A stretch of DNA of 64,000 bases from Nocardia sp. MH4 (GCF_019266065.1 NZ_LPNR01000109.1:62001-126000), one strand, 5' to 3'; positions 25,252 to 33,492 are shown, numbered from the stretch's first letter. Numbers and translations are program-made. Notes: generated by a model from the letters alone, not told the origin.

Positions 25252-26451
25252 ATGAGCGCGCCCATCGTGATCGTCGGAGCGGGTCTGGCAGGCCTGCGCA
25301 CGGCGGAGGAACTACGCCGGGCCGGGTACGAGGGCGGGGTGCTGCTGCTCGGCGACGAGTCGCGTCCGCCCTACGACCGCCCGCCGCTGTCGAAGCAGTT
25401 CGTCCGCGGCGAGACCGACGACACCACCCTGCGGCCGCCGGAGTTCTTCGCGGAGAAGGATATCGAGCTGCGCCTCGGCACCGCCGTCACGGGCGTCGAT
25501 ACCGCCGCGCGCACGATCACCCTCGCCGACGGCAGCGACCTCGGCTACGACCAGCTGATCATCGCGACCGGGCTGCGCCCGCGCAGGTTGCCCGGGCTGC
25601 CCGAGGTGGCGGGCGTGCACGTGCTGCGCGCCCACGAGGACGCCGAGACGCTGCGCGCCGAACTGGACGGTGCGAATCGGGCGCTGATCATCGGCGCCGG
25701 TTTCATCGGCTGCGAACTGGCCGCCAGCTTCCGGGCCGCGGATGTCGCCGTGACTCTGGTCGAGCCGCAGCCGACTCCGCTGGCCTCGGTGCTCGGCGAG
25801 CGGATCGGCGGGCTGGTGGCCCGCATGCACCGCGACGAGGGCGTCGACCTGCGCTGCGGCGTCGGCGTCGACACCCTGCGGTCCGACGAATCCGGCCGGG
25901 TGCGCGGCGCGCTGCTCACCGACGGCACCGAGGTCGATGCGGACCTGGTGGTGGTCGGTGTCGGATCGGTGCCGGTGACCGACTGGCTGGCCGGTTCCGG
26001 CATCGAACTGGCCGAGGCTTCCGCCGGGGGCGGCGTGCTCGCCGACGAGGTCGGCCGCACCTCCGCGGAGGCCGTCTGGGCGGTCGGCGACGTGGCCGCC
26101 TGGCAGCACGACACCGGTGTCCGCAAGCGGGTGGAGCACTGGACCAGCGCGGGCGAGCAGGCCAAGCTGCTGGTCACCGCGCTGCTCGGCGGTGCGGCCC
26201 CGACCGCGGCCCGGGTGCCGTACTTCTGGAGCGACCAGTACGACGTCAAGATCCAGGCGCTGGGCACCCCGTCGCCCGCCGACGACGTCACCGTGGTCAG
26301 TGACGACGGCCGCAAGTTCCTGGCCTACTACTCCCGCGACGGCATCCTCACCGCCGTTCTCGGCGCCGGTCTGACCGGTCAGGTGATGAAGCTGCGCGCC
26401 AAGCTGGCCACCGACACCCCGGTGGCCGACCTGCTCGCCGCCGCGGGCTGA
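25252..26451 (+). CDS. FAD-dependent ferredoxin/rubredoxin reductase
   Basis: 399 residues from ATG 25252. The FAD-binding dinucleotide fold is at the N-terminus (IVIVGAGLAGLRTAEELRRAGY), an NAD(P)H-binding fold in the middle (ALIIGAGFIGCELAASFRAADVAVTLVE), and the second FAD motif VWAVGDVAAW near residue 280. The RPPYDRPPLSK stretch is typical of ferredoxin reductases serving cytochrome P450s and Rieske dioxygenases. Electron transfer from NAD(P)H to a ferredoxin is inferred; no ferredoxin gene is adjacent. A hairpin terminator follows. Confidence 0.9.
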   Translation: MSAPIVIVGAGLAGLRTAEELRRAGYEGGVLLLGDESRPPYDRPPLSKQFVRGETDDTTLRPPEFFAEKDIELRLGTAVTGVDTAARTITLADGSDLGYDQLIIATGLRPRRLPGLPEVAGVHVLRAHEDAETLRAELDGANRALIIGAGFIGCELAASFRAADVAVTLVEPQPTPLASVLGERIGGLVARMHRDEGVDLRCGVGVDTLRSDESGRVRGALLTDGTEVDADLVVVGVGSVPVTDWLAGSGIELAEASAGGGVLADEVGRTSAEAVWAVGDVAAWQHDTGVRKRVEHWTSAGEQAKLLVTALLGGAAPTAARVPYFWSDQYDVKIQALGTPSPADDVTVVSDDGRKFLAYYSRDGILTAVLGAGLTGQVMKLRAKLATDTPVADLLAAAG

Positions 26452-26460
26452 TCCGGAAAG

Positions 26461-26504
26461 GTTCACAGCCGCCGCGCCGATCGATCGGGACGGCGGCTGA
26501 GAAC
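26461..26504 (+). terminator. Hairpin terminator after the ferredoxin reductase gene
   Basis: GTTC-A-CAGCCGCCG pairs with CGGCGGCTG-A-GAAC around a loop of about 16 bases, beginning ten bases after the stop codon. Confidence 0.6.
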
Positions 26505-26550
26505 CGGCCGACGCCGGGACCTTGTCACCGGCCTGGATTACTGTGGCGCC

Positions 26551-26760
26551 GTGGGGTTTACCGAGTACTCGGCCGGTGATGTCGTCTATTTCCCGGAAGG
26601 TCCGTTCAGCGGTGTCTGCGGTGTGGTCAGGGAGGTCGACGTGCGCCGCGCCACGGTGCGGCTGGAATTCGCGGAGGGGAGCGTGCACCGCGAAGGCGGT
26701 GTGCTGCGGGAACGGCGACACACGCTGACGGTGGGCTTCGACGAGATCGAACTGGTGTAG
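26551..26760 (+). CDS. Stand-alone KOW (NusG C-terminal-like) protein
   Basis: 69 residues from GTG 26551. Almost the whole protein matches the pattern of the NusG C-terminal KOW domain: GDVVYFPEGPFSGVCGVVREVDVRRATVRLEF followed by a strand ending FDEIELV (compare the NusG end, FDQVE). The NusG N-terminal polymerase-binding domain is absent. KOW domains bind RNA polymerase partners such as ribosomal S10 or Rho, or RNA. A free KOW domain might compete for such partners, which is inference. The gene stands alone between a terminator and the racemase-like gene 56 bases downstream on the same strand. Confidence 0.6.
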   Translation: MGFTEYSAGDVVYFPEGPFSGVCGVVREVDVRRATVRLEFAEGSVHREGGVLRERRHTLTVGFDEIELV

Positions 26761-26816
26761 CGCGCGGGGATACGGTCGCGGCAGGTCGATTCGCGGGCCT
26801 GTAATACGGTGGACCC

Positions 26817-27581
26817 GTGATCGTCGCGCTTATCGATTCCGGCCTCGGCCTGCTGCCGACGGCGGCGTGGTTGCGCACAATGCGTCCCGATGCGGATCTG
26901 CTGCTGCTGCTCGACCCCGAGGGCGCGCCCTGGGGGCCCAAGCCGGAGGACTGGGTGGTCGAGCGGGTGCTCGGTGCGGCGCGGCAGGCGCTGGAACTCG
27001 GCGCCGAAGTGATCGTGCTGCCGTGCAATACGGCGAGCGTGACCGCGCTGGCGCACGTGCGGGCCGAGGTGGGGGAGTCGGTGCCGGTGATCGGGACCGT
27101 GCCCGCCATCAAGCCGGCGGCGGCGCAGTGCCGTTCGGTGGCCGTGTGGGCGACCGCGGCGACCACCGCCAGCCGCTACCAGGCCGACCTGATCGCCCAG
27201 TTCGCCGGAGACGCCAAAGTCGTCGGGGTGGCCTGCCACGGCCTGGCCGACGCGATCGACCGCGGCGACCTGTCCGCCATCGGCGAGTCCATCGCCGACG
27301 CGGCCGCTCGCACGCCCGCCGATGTGGAGGGCGTCGTCCTGGGCTGCACACACTATCCGCTGGTCATCGATGCCATCATCGGGGCGCTGCCGGACGGCGT
27401 TCGCCTGTTCGACAGCGCTCAGGCCGTCGCCGCGCAGACGATCCGCAAGATGGACGAACTCGGCCGCCCGACCGCCGGCACCGGCACCGTCACCGTCCGC
27501 AACAGCGGCAGGCCGGGGGAATTGCCCAGCAGTGCCGCCACTTTCGAGTCCGGCCGGGTCGTCGGCGCGCTGTCCGGCTGA
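26817..27581 (+). CDS. Glutamate racemase-like protein
   Basis: 254 residues from GTG 26817. Both catalytic cysteine motifs of the Asp/Glu racemase fold are intact: LPCNTASVTA (residue about 70) and LGCTHYPLVI (about 180). The N-terminal phosphate/substrate loop reads IDSGLGLLPTAAW where MurI has FDSGVGGLTV, so this is a divergent member. It may be a second racemase rather than the essential MurI that supplies D-Glu for peptidoglycan. Cytosolic. The AlkD-like gene follows after about 100 bases on the same strand. Confidence 0.75.
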   Translation: MIVALIDSGLGLLPTAAWLRTMRPDADLLLLLDPEGAPWGPKPEDWVVERVLGAARQALELGAEVIVLPCNTASVTALAHVRAEVGESVPVIGTVPAIKPAAAQCRSVAVWATAATTASRYQADLIAQFAGDAKVVGVACHGLADAIDRGDLSAIGESIADAAARTPADVEGVVLGCTHYPLVIDAIIGALPDGVRLFDSAQAVAAQTIRKMDELGRPTAGTGTVTVRNSGRPGELPSSAATFESGRVVGALSG

Positions 27582-27689
27582 GGTCGCCGAGCCGATCGGT
27601 CGGCGGACACGCCCGTCGGCGGCCGACGCGAATCTGTCGGTCCGCCGGTGTTGAATGCGAGGGAATTCCCCCGACGCCGGAGGTGCCCT

Positions 27690-28430
27690 GTGTCCGAGCT
27701 CCCCACCGCCGCGCAGGTGCGGGCGGCGCTCGCCGAGCGAGCCGATCCCGCCGATGCCATCCACCTCCAGCGCTTCTTCAAGACGGGCGCCGGTGAATAC
27801 GGTGAGGGCGATGTCTTCCTCGGCGTTCGCGTCCCCGCCACGCGCAAGGTCGCCAAACAGTTCGCCACGCTGCCGCTGAAGCAGATCGGCGACCTGCTCG
27901 ACAGCCCGGTCCACGAGGAACGGCTGGCCGCGCTGCTCATCCTGAACGCCCGCTTCGCGGCGGCGTCGAAACCGCGCACCCGCGACGACGCGGCGCGCGC
28001 GGAGATGGTCGAGTTCTACCTGGACGCGGTGCGCCGGGGCCGGGTGAACAACTGGGATCTGGTCGACGCCTCCGCCGAGAACATCGTCGGCCCGTGGCTG
28101 CTCGACAAGGACCGCGGCCTGCTGTTCGACCTGGCGCGGCGGGATTCGCTGTGGGAGCGGCGGGTGGCGTTGCTGTCGACCTTCGCCTTCATCAAGGCGG
28201 GCGATCCGAGCACCACGCTGGAACTGGCGAGCGAGCTGCTCGACGACCGCCGCGATCTCATCCAGAAGGCGCTGGGCTGGATGCTGCGCGAGATCGGCAA
28301 ACGCGTCGATCCGGCGGTGCTCACCGGCTTCCTCGACGCCAACGCGGCCGGGATGGGCCGGACCGCCCTGAGCTACGCCGTCGAGCACCTGACGCCCGAG
28401 GAACGCGCCGCCTACCGCGCGCTGCGCTGA
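27690..28430 (+). CDS. AlkD-like DNA alkylation repair protein
   Basis: 246 residues from GTG 27690, six bases after GGAGG; an in-frame start at 27648 lacks such a site. The HEAT-repeat DNA glycosylase family AlkD/DUF1061 is indicated by FFKTGAGEYGEGDVFLGVRVPATRKVAK, NNWDLVDASAENIVGPWL, the WERRVALLSTFAFI helix and QKALGWMLREIGKR. These proteins excise positively charged N3/N7-alkyl purines. The Trp, Asp and Arg residues (NWDLVD, WERR) correspond to those lining the damage-binding cleft in known AlkD. It converges with kshB, 16 bases away. Confidence 0.88.
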   Translation: MSELPTAAQVRAALAERADPADAIHLQRFFKTGAGEYGEGDVFLGVRVPATRKVAKQFATLPLKQIGDLLDSPVHEERLAALLILNARFAAASKPRTRDDAARAEMVEFYLDAVRRGRVNNWDLVDASAENIVGPWLLDKDRGLLFDLARRDSLWERRVALLSTFAFIKAGDPSTTLELASELLDDRRDLIQKALGWMLREIGKRVDPAVLTGFLDANAAGMGRTALSYAVEHLTPEERAAYRALR

Positions 28431-28446
28431 GGCGGCGCGGCCCCGC

Positions 28447-29502
28447 TCAGAACTGGATCTTCAGGTGGTCGGTGACCGGCCGGGCCTGGCAGCCGAGGAT
28501 GTAGCCGTTCTCGATGTCCTCGGGGTCGAGGATCTCGGCGTTGGCCATCTCGACCTTGCCCTCGAGCACGGTGCAAGCGCAGGAGCCGCACTCGCCCTCC
28601 TGGCAGGAGTACGGCACGTCCAGGCCCTTGTCGAGCATGATGTCGACGAGCGTCTGCTTGCGCGGCCAGGACAGCTCGTGCACCTGGCCGTCGAGCTCCA
28701 CCTCGACGGTCGCGGCGTCGGCCGCCTCTTCCTCGCTGAGCTCGACGGGAGCGTGGTCGGCGAACGGATCGCCCGCCAGCGAGTTGAAGATCTCGGCGTG
28801 GGTGCGGTTGCGCGGCACCTCGAGGGTGGCCAGCGCGTCGTGGACCAGGTCCATGAACGGCTTGGGTCCGCACATGAACGCCTCGTAGGCGGTGTAGGGC
28901 GCGACCAGGGTGGCCAGCATGTCGGCGGTCGGCAGGCCGAGCAGCGGCTCGAGCCAGTGGATGACCGACAGGCGCTGGGGATGCTTGCCCACCAGGTCGC
29001 GCAGTTCGTCGGCGAAGATCACCGAGTCGGCGTCGCGGTTGGCGTAGACGAGCACGATCTTGCCGCTGCCCTGCGACAACGCCGACTTCAGGATCGACAT
29101 CACCGGGGTGATGCCGCTGCCCGCGCCGAACAGCAGCAGGTCCTCGTCGAGGTTCTTGGGGGTGAACACGCCCGAGGGCGGCAGCACCTCGAGCTCGTCG
29201 CCCGCGGAGATGTTGTCGCACAGCCAGTTCGAGCCGTAGCCGCCCTCGGTGCGCTTGACCGTCACCTTGGGCAGATCGTCGGTGAACGGCGAGCTGGCCA
29301 GCGAGTAGCAGCGGGCGACCGAGCCGGTCTGGTCGCTGGGGATGCGCAGGGTCAGGAACTGGCCCGGGGTGTAGGCCATGCGTTCGCGGAGGTCGGCGGG
29401 CACCTCGAAGACCACGGAGTGGGTGTCGGCCGTTTCGGCGATCACCGCGGCCACCCGCAGCACCACCGACCGCGAACCGTGCGGAACCTCGACTGTGGTC
29501 AT
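28447..29502 (-). CDS. kshB: 3-ketosteroid 9-alpha-hydroxylase reductase component
   Basis: 351 residues, ATG at 29502-29500. The order is an FAD-binding barrel (RCYSLASSP), an NAD-binding domain (LLLFGAGSGITPVMSIL) and a C-terminal plant-type [2Fe-2S] ferredoxin domain with CQEGECGSCACTVLEGKV and a distal Cys (GYILGCQARPV). This is the layout and sequence style of KshB/Rv3571, which passes NADH electrons to the Rieske oxygenase KshA in opening of the steroid B-ring during cholesterol catabolism. A reductase for another Rieske oxygenase remains possible. A KstR-type operator lies 21-34 bases upstream of the start, which supports the steroid role. kshA is not in the window. Confidence 0.85.
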   Translation of the reverse strand: MTTVEVPHGSRSVVLRVAAVIAETADTHSVVFEVPADLRERMAYTPGQFLTLRIPSDQTGSVARCYSLASSPFTDDLPKVTVKRTEGGYGSNWLCDNISAGDELEVLPPSGVFTPKNLDEDLLLFGAGSGITPVMSILKSALSQGSGKIVLVYANRDADSVIFADELRDLVGKHPQRLSVIHWLEPLLGLPTADMLATLVAPYTAYEAFMCGPKPFMDLVHDALATLEVPRNRTHAEIFNSLAGDPFADHAPVELSEEEAADAATVEVELDGQVHELSWPRKQTLVDIMLDKGLDVPYSCQEGECGSCACTVLEGKVEMANAEILDPEDIENGYILGCQARPVTDHLKIQF

Positions 29503-29522
29503 GTCGTCCTCTCGAACAAAAC

Positions 29523-29536
29523 TAGAACGTGTTTCA
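29523..29536. promoter_or_regulatory. KstR-type operator upstream of kshB
   Basis: TAGAACGTGTTTCA matches the KstR consensus TNNAACNNGTTNNA at every fixed position, and the flanks extend the dyad (ACT...AGT). It lies in the 37-base gap between the TetR gene and kshB. KstR represses cholesterol genes until a steroid acyl-CoA binds. Confidence 0.75.
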
Positions 29537-29539
29537 GTT

Positions 29540-30178
29540 TCATGCTAGGTCGGGACGCGCCTGCAGGGCAAGCTGCGCCTCGAGACCGGCGACCAGCACC
29601 TCCATCCCGAAGTCGTAGGAGTACTTGCCGCGCAGGTCCGCCATGTACTTCGTGGCCCGTGCCACCGCCTCGGGCAACAGCACGTCCGCCGGGGCGGAGC
29701 GGTCCCGCGGATTCACCCGGCTGCGGCCGAACAGGTAGGTGTGGATGGTCGCATACGCGGCCAGCACGTTGCGGTCGCTGAAGCCCGCGTCGAACAGGAT
29801 CTCCATCACGGCGTCGATCAGGTCGAGCTGCTTGCCGAGCATCTGCTCGAGCAGGATGTCGCCCAGGCCGGGATGCCTGCGCAGTTTATCGTCTATCTGA
29901 TCGATGAGGTCGCGCAGGCGCTCCTGCCACGGCCCCGACTCCCGGGTGGGCTTGCGGACCCCGAGCAGGGCCGCGCTGGCCACCAGATCGAGCAGTTCCC
30001 GCTTGTCGGCGACGTAGTAGTACGGCGCCATCGGCGAGACGCCGAGCTCGCGGGAGAGCCTGCGCATCGACAGTTTCTCCACGCCGTCCTCGCGCACGAC
30101 TCGCAGTGCCGCCTCGACGATCTCCGACTCCGAGAGTGTGGAATGCGCGCCGCTCCCTGCCCCTCCGTGGTTACGCAA
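29540..30178 (-). CDS. TetR family regulator in the mftR position
   Basis: 212 residues if TTG 30178-30176 is the start (GAGG seven bases upstream on the minus strand). The helix-turn-helix reads LSESEIVEAALRVVREDGVEKLSMRRLSRELGVSPMAPYYYVADKRELLDLV. Divergent from mftA, it stands where mycofactocin loci carry mftR, but its HTH (SMRRLSRELGVSPMAPYYYV) is of the tetracycline-repressor type. It lacks the RRTxFRYFxSKN-like recognition helix that I associate with MftR. It may control mftA, kshB 37 bases downstream, or itself. The effector is unknown. Confidence 0.8.
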   Translation of the reverse strand: MRNHGGAGSGAHSTLSESEIVEAALRVVREDGVEKLSMRRLSRELGVSPMAPYYYVADKRELLDLVASAALLGVRKPTRESGPWQERLRDLIDQIDDKLRRHPGLGDILLEQMLGKQLDLIDAVMEILFDAGFSDRNVLAAYATIHTYLFGRSRVNPRDRSAPADVLLPEAVARATKYMADLRGKYSYDFGMEVLVAGLEAQLALQARPDLA

Positions 30179-30354
30179 GCTTCCGCCTCACCTCTACTGC
30201 CACCGGACCCACCGGCGGCGTTCCCGTCCTGCTCCCGGAAGTCTAGAGGGGTGCGCCGAGGTGCTCGCGGCCATCGAGATTTTCGAATTCCGCCCCTTTA
30301 TGGCAGTGACTGACGTTAAAGTCGGCGGTGACCGGCAACACAATGGAGGTAGTC

Positions 30355-30459
30355 ATGCCCGAGAACGCAACGCCTGCGACCGTCGAATCCGACGAAGACC
30401 TGGTCACCGAGACGCTGATCGAAGAGGTCAGCATCGACGGCATGTGCGGCGTGTACTGA
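30355..30459 (+). CDS. mftA: Mycofactocin precursor peptide MftA
   Basis: 34 residues from ATG 30355, with GGAGGT four bases upstream. The peptide has an acidic leader (TVESDEDLVTETLIEEVS) and ends in IDGMCGVY, the invariant mycofactocin core. The radical SAM enzyme MftC acts on the C-terminal Val-Tyr, which becomes the redox-active lactam after release. The chaperone MftB binds the leader. The gene stops three bases before the mftB-like start, so the two are co-transcribed. The 176-base gap upstream, shared with the TetR gene, should hold both promoters. Confidence 0.96.
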   Translation: MPENATPATVESDEDLVTETLIEEVSIDGMCGVY

Positions 30460-30461
30460 CC

Positions 30462-31955
30462 ATGGAGGCAGGCGTGCTCGATCTCGACACCCGCTGGGCG
30501 CTGCATCCGCGCGTCTCGCTGCGCCCGGAGTCCTTCGGTGCGCTGCTGTACCACTTCGGCACTCGCAAGCTCTCGTTCCTCAAGAGCCGCGATCTGGTCG
30601 ACGTGGTGCAGTCGCTGCCTGCTCACGCCTCGGTGCGGGACGCGCTGCGAGCCAAGGGCGTCGGCGCGTCCGACGCCCACATCAAGGCGCTGGCGCAGCT
30701 GGCCGACACCGACATGATCGTGCCCGCGCCGGGCCCGGTCACGCCGGTGACACCGGTGAGCCTGCCTGCCTCCACGGACACCACCCAGGGCGGCAAGCTG
30801 ATCGACCGGTTCGAATCCGGTCTGGCGGCGCCGATCTGCCTGACCTGGGAACTCACCTACGCGTGCAACCTGTCCTGCGTGCACTGCCTGTCCTCGTCGG
30901 GTCGCCGCGACCCGAACGAGCTGACGACCGAGCAGTGCAAGGCGCTCATCGACGAGTTCGAGCGCATGCAGATCTTCTACGTCAACATCGGCGGCGGTGA
31001 GCCGACGGTGCGACCCGACTTCTGGGAGCTGGTCGACTACGCGACCGCCCATCATGTCGGGGTCAAGTTCTCCACCAACGGCGTTCGCATCAACGAGGAG
31101 GTCGCCGCGCGGCTGGCCGCCAGCGACTACGTCGACGTGCAGATCTCCCTCGACGGCGCCGACGCCGCGGTCAACGACGCCGTGCGCGGCCCCGGCTCCT
31201 ACGACACCGCGATCCGCGCCCTGGAGAACCTGCACAACGCGGGGTTCAAGGACGCCAAGCTCTCGGTCGTCGCGACCCGGCACAACATCGCCCAGCTCGA
31301 CGAATTCAAGGCCATCGCCGACCGTTACGGCGCGACCCTGCGGCTGACCCGCCTGCGTCCATCCGGCCGCGGCGCCGACGTCTGGGACGAGCTGCACCCG
31401 CTGCCCGAACAGCAGCGCGAGCTCTACGACTGGCTCGTCGCCAACGGCGAGGGCGTGTTGACCGGCGACTCGTTCTTCCACCTGTCGGCCTTCGGTTCCG
31501 CGCTGCCGGGCCTGAACATGTGCGGCGCGGGCCGGGTGGTGTGCCTGGTCGATCCGGTCGGTGACGTCTACGCCTGCCCGTTCGCCATCCACGACCGGTT
31601 CAAGGCCGGAAACATCGTCGCCGACGGCGGTTTCGACGCGGTGTGGACCACCTCGGAGCTGTTCGCCGAACTGCGCGAGCCGGTCGACGGCGGCGCCTGC
31701 ACCAAGTGCTCGCACTACGACGCGTGCCGCGGCGGCTGCATGGCGGCGAAGTTCTTCACCGGCCTGCCCGCGAACGGTCCCGACCCGGAATGCGTGCAGG
31801 GCTATGGCGAAGCGGCACTGTCGATGCCGGGCCGCACGATTCCGCGACCCGCGGTCGATCATTCGCGCCCGGTTCGTACCCGTGGTCGGGTCTCGCTGCC
31901 GTTGACGGTCAAGCGCGCTCCTGCCAAGGCGTGCAACGAGAGTCCACTCGGATAG
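30462..31955 (+). CDS. mftC: MftB-MftC fusion: peptide chaperone plus radical SAM maturase of mycofactocin
   Basis: 497 residues in one uninterrupted frame from ATG 30462; a GTG at 30474 preceded by GGAGG is an equally good start. Residues 1-88 are MftB-like (DTRWALHPRVSLRPESFGALLYHFG, RKLSFLKSRDLVDVV). A Pro/Val/Thr linker follows (about 90-105). The rest is MftC: PICLTWELTYACNLSCVHCLSSSG with the SAM-cluster Cys135, Cys139 and Cys142 (CX3CX2C), VNIGGGEPT, and a SPASM domain with further Cys (NMCGAGRVVCLVDPVGDVYACPF, CTKCSHYDACRGGCMAAKFF) ending CNESPLG. MftC decarboxylates and crosslinks the Val-Tyr end of MftA while MftB presents the peptide. Most species encode the two separately. No ribosome site is visible in the linker, so an internal MftC start is unlikely. 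Confidence 0.93.
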   Translation: MEAGVLDLDTRWALHPRVSLRPESFGALLYHFGTRKLSFLKSRDLVDVVQSLPAHASVRDALRAKGVGASDAHIKALAQLADTDMIVPAPGPVTPVTPVSLPASTDTTQGGKLIDRFESGLAAPICLTWELTYACNLSCVHCLSSSGRRDPNELTTEQCKALIDEFERMQIFYVNIGGGEPTVRPDFWELVDYATAHHVGVKFSTNGVRINEEVAARLAASDYVDVQISLDGADAAVNDAVRGPGSYDTAIRALENLHNAGFKDAKLSVVATRHNIAQLDEFKAIADRYGATLRLTRLRPSGRGADVWDELHPLPEQQRELYDWLVANGEGVLTGDSFFHLSAFGSALPGLNMCGAGRVVCLVDPVGDVYACPFAIHDRFKAGNIVADGGFDAVWTTSELFAELREPVDGGACTKCSHYDACRGGCMAAKFFTGLPANGPDPECVQGYGEAALSMPGRTIPRPAVDHSRPVRTRGRVSLPLTVKRAPAKACNESPLG

Positions 31956-32058
31956 ACGGGTCGGTTGCCGAAAGTGCGCTGCCGATCTTGTTGACGCGCC
32001 CGGATATCGGTCACGGCGGCATTTCTGGCGGACTTTCCTCCTTTTTTGTGGGGTGATG

Positions 32059-33492
32059 ATGTCTGCGAGCTCGAGTGCGCATAGCATGCGAGGAATGCGC
32101 CATGATCGTCTGCCCGACGGCTTCGGGGTACGGATCGATCCACGGGTACGCGCATTTTCCGGGGGTCGGATCCTGATCGGTGGATCGCCCGCGCGGATGC
32201 TGCGCCTGGCCCCGGAGGCCGCCGAGCTGATCGGCGACGGGTACCTGGAGGTGACCGATACCAAGTCCGCGATCGTCGCCCGCCGGCTGCTCGATTCCGG
32301 TGTGGCGAACCCGCGGCCGCGGCTGCTGCCCTCGCTCGACGACATCACCGTCGTCATCCCGCTGTACAACAACGCCGACGGGTTGATGCGGCTGCTGGCC
32401 ACGCTGCGTGGGCACAACGTGATCGTCGTCGACGACGGTTCCGACGAGCCGGTGCGGATCCCGCCCCGGCAGGGCCGTGGGCAGGTGACGGTGCTGCGGC
32501 ACGAGTCCCCGCTCGGCCCGGCCGCCGCGCGCAACGCCGGATTACGGGCGGCCACAACGGGCTTCGTCGCGTTCCTGGACTCCGACGTGGTGCCGCGCAG
32601 CGGCTGGCTCGAGGTGATGCTCGGGCACTTCAGCGATCCGCAGGTGGCGCTGGTCGCGCCGCGGATCGTCGCGCTGGACAAGGAGTCCAACGCGCTGGCC
32701 CGCTACGAGCACACCCGGTCCTCGCTGGATCTGGGCAGACGCGAGGCGGCGGTGCACGCGCGCGGAGTCGTGTCGTACGTGCCGAGCGCGGCCCTGCTGA
32801 CCCGGCGCGCGGCGCTGCTCAACGAGGGCGGCTTCGACGAGTCGATGCAGGTGGCCGAGGACGTCGACCTGTGCTGGCGGCTGGAACGGGCGGGCTGGCG
32901 GCTGCGCTACGAGCCCGCCGCGCACGTCGCCCACGACCATCGGGTGGCCTTCCGCGCGTGGTTCGGCCGAAGGCTGTTCTACGGCACCGGCGCCGCGCCG
33001 CTGGGCAAGCGGCACGCGGGCATGGTCTCGCCGCTGTCGGTGCCGACCTGGACCGTGCTGGCGAGCATCCTGTTCGCGACCCTGTCCAAATGGGGCCTGC
33101 TCGGTGGGCTGGTCACGTTGGCCACCGCGCTGGTGCGGATGCGGCGGGTGTTCACCGAACTGGACAACCCCACGCGCATCGCGGCGGTGTATCTGGCGCG
33201 CGGCTATTTCGCCGGAATGTGGCGGCTGGCTTCGGCGATGTGCCGGGACTATTGGCCGGTGACGCTGATCGCGGTGCTCGCTTCCCGGCGGATTCGCAAG
33301 ATCGCGATCACCATGGCCCTGGCCGACGGGCTGGCCGACTGGTTCACCCACCGCGACGCCGGCGGGCTCGATCCGGTGCGCTATGTCGCCTACAAGCGTC
33401 TCGACGACGTGGCCTACGGCAGTGGCCTGTGGCTCGGCGTGATCAGGGCGCGCAGCTTCGAGGCGCTCAAGCCGAGCGTGCCGCCGCGCTGA
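32059..33492 (+). CDS. mftF: Mycofactocin glycosyltransferase MftF
   Basis: 477 residues from ATG 32059, which has GGGG five bases upstream; in-frame starts at 32053, 32056, 32086 and 32095 are possible. It is a GT-A fold family 2 transferase: ITVVIPLYNNADGL, VIVVDDGSDEP, GPAAARNAGLRAATTGFVAFLDSDVVP (DxD) and AEDVDLCWRLERAGW. The N-terminal extension (GFGVRIDPRVRAFSGGRILIGGSPARMLRL) is typical of MftF. Hydrophobic segments near residues 325-365 suggest membrane association. MftF adds an oligoglucose chain to the redox core. mftD and mftE, usually between mftC and mftF, are missing: only about 100 bases separate the two genes. Confidence 0.9.
   Translation: MSASSSAHSMRGMRHDRLPDGFGVRIDPRVRAFSGGRILIGGSPARMLRLAPEAAELIGDGYLEVTDTKSAIVARRLLDSGVANPRPRLLPSLDDITVVIPLYNNADGLMRLLATLRGHNVIVVDDGSDEPVRIPPRQGRGQVTVLRHESPLGPAAARNAGLRAATTGFVAFLDSDVVPRSGWLEVMLGHFSDPQVALVAPRIVALDKESNALARYEHTRSSLDLGRREAAVHARGVVSYVPSAALLTRRAALLNEGGFDESMQVAEDVDLCWRLERAGWRLRYEPAAHVAHDHRVAFRAWFGRRLFYGTGAAPLGKRHAGMVSPLSVPTWTVLASILFATLSKWGLLGGLVTLATALVRMRRVFTELDNPTRIAAVYLARGYFAGMWRLASAMCRDYWPVTLIAVLASRRIRKIAITMALADGLADWFTHRDAGGLDPVRYVAYKRLDDVAYGSGLWLGVIRARSFEALKPSVPPR

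Noticed and set aside
26817..27581. Naming the racemase-like gene murI
   Set aside because: Catalytic Cys motifs fit, but the N-terminal loop is divergent, so the essential MurI role is not certain.
27601..27647. Hairpin CGGCGGAC/GTCCGCCG after the racemase-like gene as a terminator
   Set aside because: Arms are only eight bases with a 31-base loop in a GC-rich stretch; it could be chance.
29540..30178. Calling the TetR gene mftR from position alone
   Set aside because: Its DNA-binding helix is of another TetR subgroup, so only the family name is used.
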